A DNA stretch of 64,000 nucleotides from Sipunculus nudus (lineage: Eukaryota; Annelida; Sipuncula; Golfingiida; Sipunculidae). The notes below the pieces were generated by a model. The model saw nothing but the letters and a program-made list of their open reading frames with translations. It did no database searches and was not told the DNA's origin. Positions 60,901-64,000 of this stretch are shown in pieces. Location: contig CM049320.1 in NCBI GenBank assembly GCA_026874595.1, positions 49,736,714-49,800,713 on the forward strand, read 5' to 3'. Within the stretch, counting starts at the first letter, position 1, and each line of letters begins with the position of its first letter. The position numbers were made by a program, and so were the translations under genes.

Positions 60901-63822
60901 TTTGGTGTGTTCTTTTAAAAATCATTTATACCTTAAACTTTATTTCTAAAAGCTACAAAGTGTAAAGACAAAAAAAAATCATGATTTATTATTATTCAAT
61001 AATCATATTTTACAAAATATAATTCTTGTATTAAAATGAATAAAAAATATATGTGTTGAATTATCATTTATAAATTATGGATAAATTAAAAAATTAAGTT
61101 ATAAAGAGAAAATGAAATTATACTTATGGAGTCCGAGTCCGGAAAAAAACAACATGAGAAAATGTTTTCAGAAGTAATCATTTCCATTACATCAACGCCA
61201 TCTTCACTCATTTGTCGGAGTTCGTGTGGGTGTCCGGTTAAAGTAAACATGCAGTGTGGATGTTATAGATCATATAAATAGGCAGTCGTATCATATTCTA
61301 AAATAATACAAAGTAAAGCTGACACACATAAATTTGTTAATGAAACAACAAACCATACAAAATATTATAAGCTTTTGTTTCTGGGTCCGCCGATTATCAC
61401 TGTGGAGTCCCGAGTGCTAGTTTACCATGAACCAAGCCAAAGAGTTGGGTTTGAATGCGGGATGTTTTGCCTCGAGCAAAATGTTTCCCGAACGACGAAA
61501 TTAAAAAAAGCTCCTATGATTAAAAAATATTCGTCAGTGAAATGTACAAAAGCCCTACTCTTAGAGTGACAGAATAAGTTGGGAACGTATATTTGTCACA
61601 TGTGTATATCTATTTATTGGTAAGTTTGCATCCTTCGGCTACGGGATTTCATGTATGATTATCTAAATAATGACTATTAAACATTGTTACTTATTAACAT
61701 TTATTTTCACACATTACTCGGCCACCTATGCTGAATGCAAATGTACGAATACCACTAACGGCATATGGAAAACTATATTCAAATATAATAATAATAAAAT
61801 AATTCACAAACTTGCACGAATTAATACTATTTTGACATTTGTTTATGGCAGTTGCTATTATATCTTTAATGTTATAGACTGGTTTTCTTATATGTACATA
61901 ATACCTATATTTCTGTTTGCTCTGCTTTTAATAATGCACACAAGAGGTGAATCGGAGATAGCTAAATGATATACATATAACTCTATTGGTTACACACACG
62001 AGTATAACAAATAAAAACACTAATAAAAAACAAACAAATAATAGCAACTTTAAATGGATTGTACAAAGAGTTATAATTATAATAGTGCTGCAGTCCCCAT
62101 GGCTCAGATCGTGGTGTTCGGTAGCGTGTCGGAGAACGGAGGACTCGGATAAAGTTACCGAAAATGGGTTTGCCGTTTAAAACACTGCCATAGCCATACC
62201 TGGGATGTAACTTAGGTAGCCAGGGGAAAGTGCCGGCTTTAACCACTCGGCTGTCCATGCCCCAATTTACACAGTTATTTAGTTTACGTATTACGTCTGA
62301 GCTACCCACCTGTTAGGAAGTCCTCCAGTATTGGGGTCAGAAAAAGCACCTTTAACCAGATTCTGATACCTGGTCAATGGAAACTGCAAAAGGAATATAA
62401 AAAAAACACCTGCATTTCAAAGTAAATGACGACATCCTAGCTTCAAAATGGGATTCAGGTTGAAAAATTACATATACAATATTTATGTTATTTCAGAATT
62501 CAAACGACGATATAAATATAAATAACTCATATATTACCCCGTAGGCGATTTGGATTTTTTAATATGAACTAACAAAGAATATACCAACAGTATTGTGACT
62601 TTTTGGTACAAATGAAGTTTTTAAAGATACATTCACAGTATCGGTAGTTTGATTTTAGAGAGATAGTAAACCTCATTTTAACTTGACCTACCTGAGGTCC
62701 GGTCAAAAAGCCACCGAAGAAGTAGGTGTGCGCTGCGATCTCCAATAAATTCGGTATTTCTCGTAACATTGTCTTTTTCTGATCCGATGATAATGTATCC
62801 TTAAGATTAGAAAAACACGCTATTAAACTGACACATTAGAACTGACACGCAAAGAGACTTACACGAGAGAACCACAGCAGAGACTTGCTAAAATCTATGA
62901 TTAAAGAATTGCAGAATGTATAATTACGATGTGACTTTGAAGAAAGTAAACTGGAATGATTGGTATTAGGTTTACGATATGAAAACTGTTTAACTTACTA
63001 AATTGACATTTATCATCATATATTTTGCCAATGTTCTTGTTTTTGTTTAATTAATTTAAATGTAAAGATTAATTATGTTTGTACATAATCCATCTCTACA
63101 TTACCAAGGGCAGTCATCACATTCATATAAGTTGATTAAAGTTTGGTTTACAAATGCACAATATTACATTCAATACAATCATATACAGTAAAACCGTTGA
63201 AAAACGACAATCAATTGGACCTCGATACAGTGATCTCATGTTCAAGGTGGTAATTTATTCGAATTCATATAACATGCAATTTGGTGGAATTTATGTCCCT
63301 CGCTTCCGCCTCTTTTTATTTTAGCTTCCTTTGATCTCAATAATAGCCTTCTTAAAATGGTTAAGTTATTATTTCCCCCTGAAGATGTCTCAACATGTCA
63401 TGGTGCCCTTGTTTTAGTTTTCATTGTCCTCTGAAGATGTCTCCACATGTTATTTTTTTGTGAATTGGGAGCAAAGGGATTTTTTTTTGAGCTGGTGATA
63501 ACAAATTTTGAGACAGACACTCCAAAACGAATCCCAATCCAGGTAAGCATAGGAGCAATCACAGACCCAAATTAGTATGAAATCGGATAATATTTAGAAA
63601 ACTTATCGCACGGAAATGTAAACCGGACGGACGGACATTTAAAACCGCACGGATATTTATACTGTAAGAACTGTAGACACATAAACTTACAACATTTTTT
63701 TGGCCGTCATACACGTCTATTACGAGTCCTGTGAGTCGTAATGTCAAAACACACTGAGGCGTGGTCCAATTTGTATCGGGTATCTCGCCCAAGTAGAGCC
63801 AATATCCAATACATAAGTACAG
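53976..63822 (-). CDS. LPCAT3: LPCAT3-like gene, upstream paralog (5' exons outside)
   Basis: An MBOAT lysophospholipid acyltransferase of the LPCAT3/MBOAT5 type, acting in the ER in phospholipid remodelling. Nine minus-strand exons are complete and open: 63822-63691, 62799-62692, 62383-62310, 60240-60132, 59631-59545, 59257-59091, 57411-57264, 54906-54751, 54095-53976. Together they give about 366 residues, from the 'WTTPQCVLTL' segment to the C-terminus, equal to the same part of vertebrate LPCAT3 (about 487 residues in all). All junctions are GT-AG and in phase. Active-site features present are the NVNTNRW Asn and LWHG His. Roughly 120-130 N-terminal residues must lie beyond 64000. No lesions seen; this is the probable functional copy. 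Confidence 0.9.
54751..54906 (-). CDS. LPCAT3: LPCAT3-like (upstream), late membrane exon
   Basis: 52 codons, TTTCAG to AAA|GTAAGG: VKYLLIDAGIHYKDFSLPM, a hydrophobic span, then 'LYTYDKYGK'. Same size as 39646-39801. Confidence 0.87.
57264..57411 (-). CDS. LPCAT3: LPCAT3-like (upstream), catalytic His exon
   Basis: 148 nt: 'YVFKRLKFLGSKKIS' and 'MLFLALWHGLVSGYLVTFLL', with the invariant His of LWHG. Closer to vertebrate LPCAT3 here (LALWHGL.SGYLV) than the paralog is. Confidence 0.94.
57886..57942. repeat. AT/GT microsatellite
   Basis: A TA run followed directly by a GT run, in an intron of the LPCAT3-like gene. Confidence 0.9.
58686..58721. repeat. Perfect 16-bp stem hairpin
   Basis: TATTGTTCTCCTTACA, loop TCGC, then the exact inverse TGTAAGGAGAACAATA. 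It lies in the intron before the catalytic exon of the upstream LPCAT3-like gene and is not part of a visible longer element. Confidence 0.85.
59091..59257 (-). CDS. LPCAT3: LPCAT3-like (upstream), WDACAN exon
   Basis: 167 nt: EGACVITGLSYNGKDKSGRA, LWDACANMHIMDYEL, then 'FDAYNVNTNRWIR' and two bases of Lys. Contains the conserved MBOAT Asn in NTNRW. Confidence 0.92.
59545..59631 (-). CDS. LPCAT3: LPCAT3-like (upstream), MBOAT core exon
   Basis: 29 codons: 'GIPFLGKCLIIIVWGKLLFY' then KFIGCWLIS, with the conserved VWGK. Same size as 44033-44119 of the paralog. Confidence 0.87.
60132..60240 (-). CDS. LPCAT3: LPCAT3-like (upstream), membrane exon
   Basis: 109 nt: one base completing Ser, then 'IQAGFLRLLPGILYIALFLT' and 'SSVYINDSDLTSEWFI'. 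Hydrophobic span plus loop. Acceptor TTCTTTTAG, donor ATA|GTAAGT. No counterpart was found in the downstream paralog. Confidence 0.82.
62090..62263 (-). mobile_element. Diverged tRNA-derived SINE, copy 2
   Basis: On the minus strand the head GGGGCATGGACAGCCGAGTGG resembles that of the 4942-5094 SINE, with A box CAGCCGAGTGG and a weak B-box remnant AGTTACATCCC. The body differs, so the family assignment is tentative. Intronic, between LPCAT3-like exons. Confidence 0.5.
62310..62383 (-). CDS. LPCAT3: LPCAT3-like (upstream), short loop exon
   Basis: 74 nt, phase 0 in and phase 2 out: FPLTRYQNLVKGAFSDPN then TGGLPN and two bases of Ser. Follows directly on the GPQ motif as in LPCAT3 ('F...Y..LVQG......IPNS'). 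Confidence 0.85.
62692..62799 (-). CDS. LPCAT3: LPCAT3-like (upstream), GPQ exon
   Basis: 36 codons: 'DTLSSDQKKTMLREIPNLLE' then 'IAAHTYFFGGFLTGPQ'. Matches the LPCAT3 'SLSSEQQK......P.LLE.......YG.FLVGPQ' segment. Acceptor CTTAAG, donor CAG|GTAGGT. Confidence 0.88.
63691..63822 (-). CDS. LPCAT3: LPCAT3-like (upstream), first exon in window
   Basis: 44 codons, phase 0 both ends (ACTTGCAG to GTT|GTAAGT). Encodes 'WLYLGEIPDTNWTTPQCVLT' then 'LRLTGLVIDVYDGQKNV', the counterpart of 'IKWTMPHCVLTLKLIGLAVDYFDG' in LPCAT3. Its acceptor shows that coding exons exist further upstream. Confidence 0.9.
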
Positions 63823-63939
63823 CTGCAAGTACAACGAGTAAATATTAATTAACTTAAATACAATTTTATATTATTTCATTTAATAGAATATTGCCGGTTT
63901 GTTACCCCAGGAGAAAAACGTATTGGATCTCGACATTTC

Positions 63940-63949
63940 ATATATATTA

Positions 63950-63990
<41 letters not shown>

Positions 63991-64000
63991 TGTTACGGAA
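63940..64000. repeat. AT microsatellite, then TGTTACGGAA
   Basis: TA tracts run to 63990, and the window ends in TGTTACGGAA, which resembles the LTR terminus of the TRIM at 51483-51946. That TRIM also sits at the edge of a TA tract. Only ten bases are visible. Confidence 0.4.

Noticed and set aside
61670-61969. 99-codon frame with a hydrophobic start and end
   Set aside because: Lies in an LPCAT3-like intron on the other strand, AT-rich, with no motif; support is insufficient.

Overview
The window looks like AT-rich nuclear DNA of an invertebrate animal, most likely a bivalve or other mollusc. That is an inference from interrupted genes with GT-AG introns, C-type lectin and MBOAT genes of animal type, tRNA-derived SINEs, and the 'GTCCGTCCTTCCGTC' and 'ATGCCCCCGCC...GGGGCAT' mid-repetitive elements familiar from bivalve genomes. 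No bacterial or viral gene set is present. Coding sequence is a few percent of the window; most long open frames are chance frames or repeats. Exons were found by translating both strands and requiring splice sites with compatible phase and family similarity.

0-24 kb: C-type lectin territory, all on the minus strand. A four-exon secreted lectin gene (9610 down to 3640) has intact signal-peptide, linker and C-terminal exons, but its N-terminal CTLD exon carries a stop and a 1-bp deletion. A second lectin locus starts with a signal-peptide exon at 24011 and continues into a recent, nearly identical 6.3 kb tandem duplication (11129-17463 and 17464-23786). Each unit holds one open N-terminal CTLD exon and one C-terminal CTLD exon broken by stops. 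Foldback, SINE and 180-bp-repeat elements lie in the introns and between the genes.

24-39 kb: microsatellites, two copies of a mid-repetitive element, the last two exons of an unidentified TPR-like gene on the plus strand (28941-30843), a SINE, a small tandem array, and a decayed plus-strand CTLD exon at 35.8 kb.

39-64 kb: two paralogous genes of the LPCAT3/MBOAT5 type (lysophospholipid acyltransferases of the Lands cycle), both on the minus strand with identical exon sizes in the shared 3' part. The upstream paralog (63822 to 53976) runs off the right edge, so its 5' exons are missing. The downstream one (46243 to 39161) has its start exon and all catalytic 3' exons, but the exons for the middle third were not found. 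Between them lie a fossil tyrosine recombinase of the DIRS/Crypton kind and a 464-bp miniature LTR element (TRIM) with an exact tRNA-Pro primer binding site, a polypurine tract, a 4-bp target duplication and tRNA-like A/B boxes inside its LTRs. The TRIM is the most interesting object in the window.
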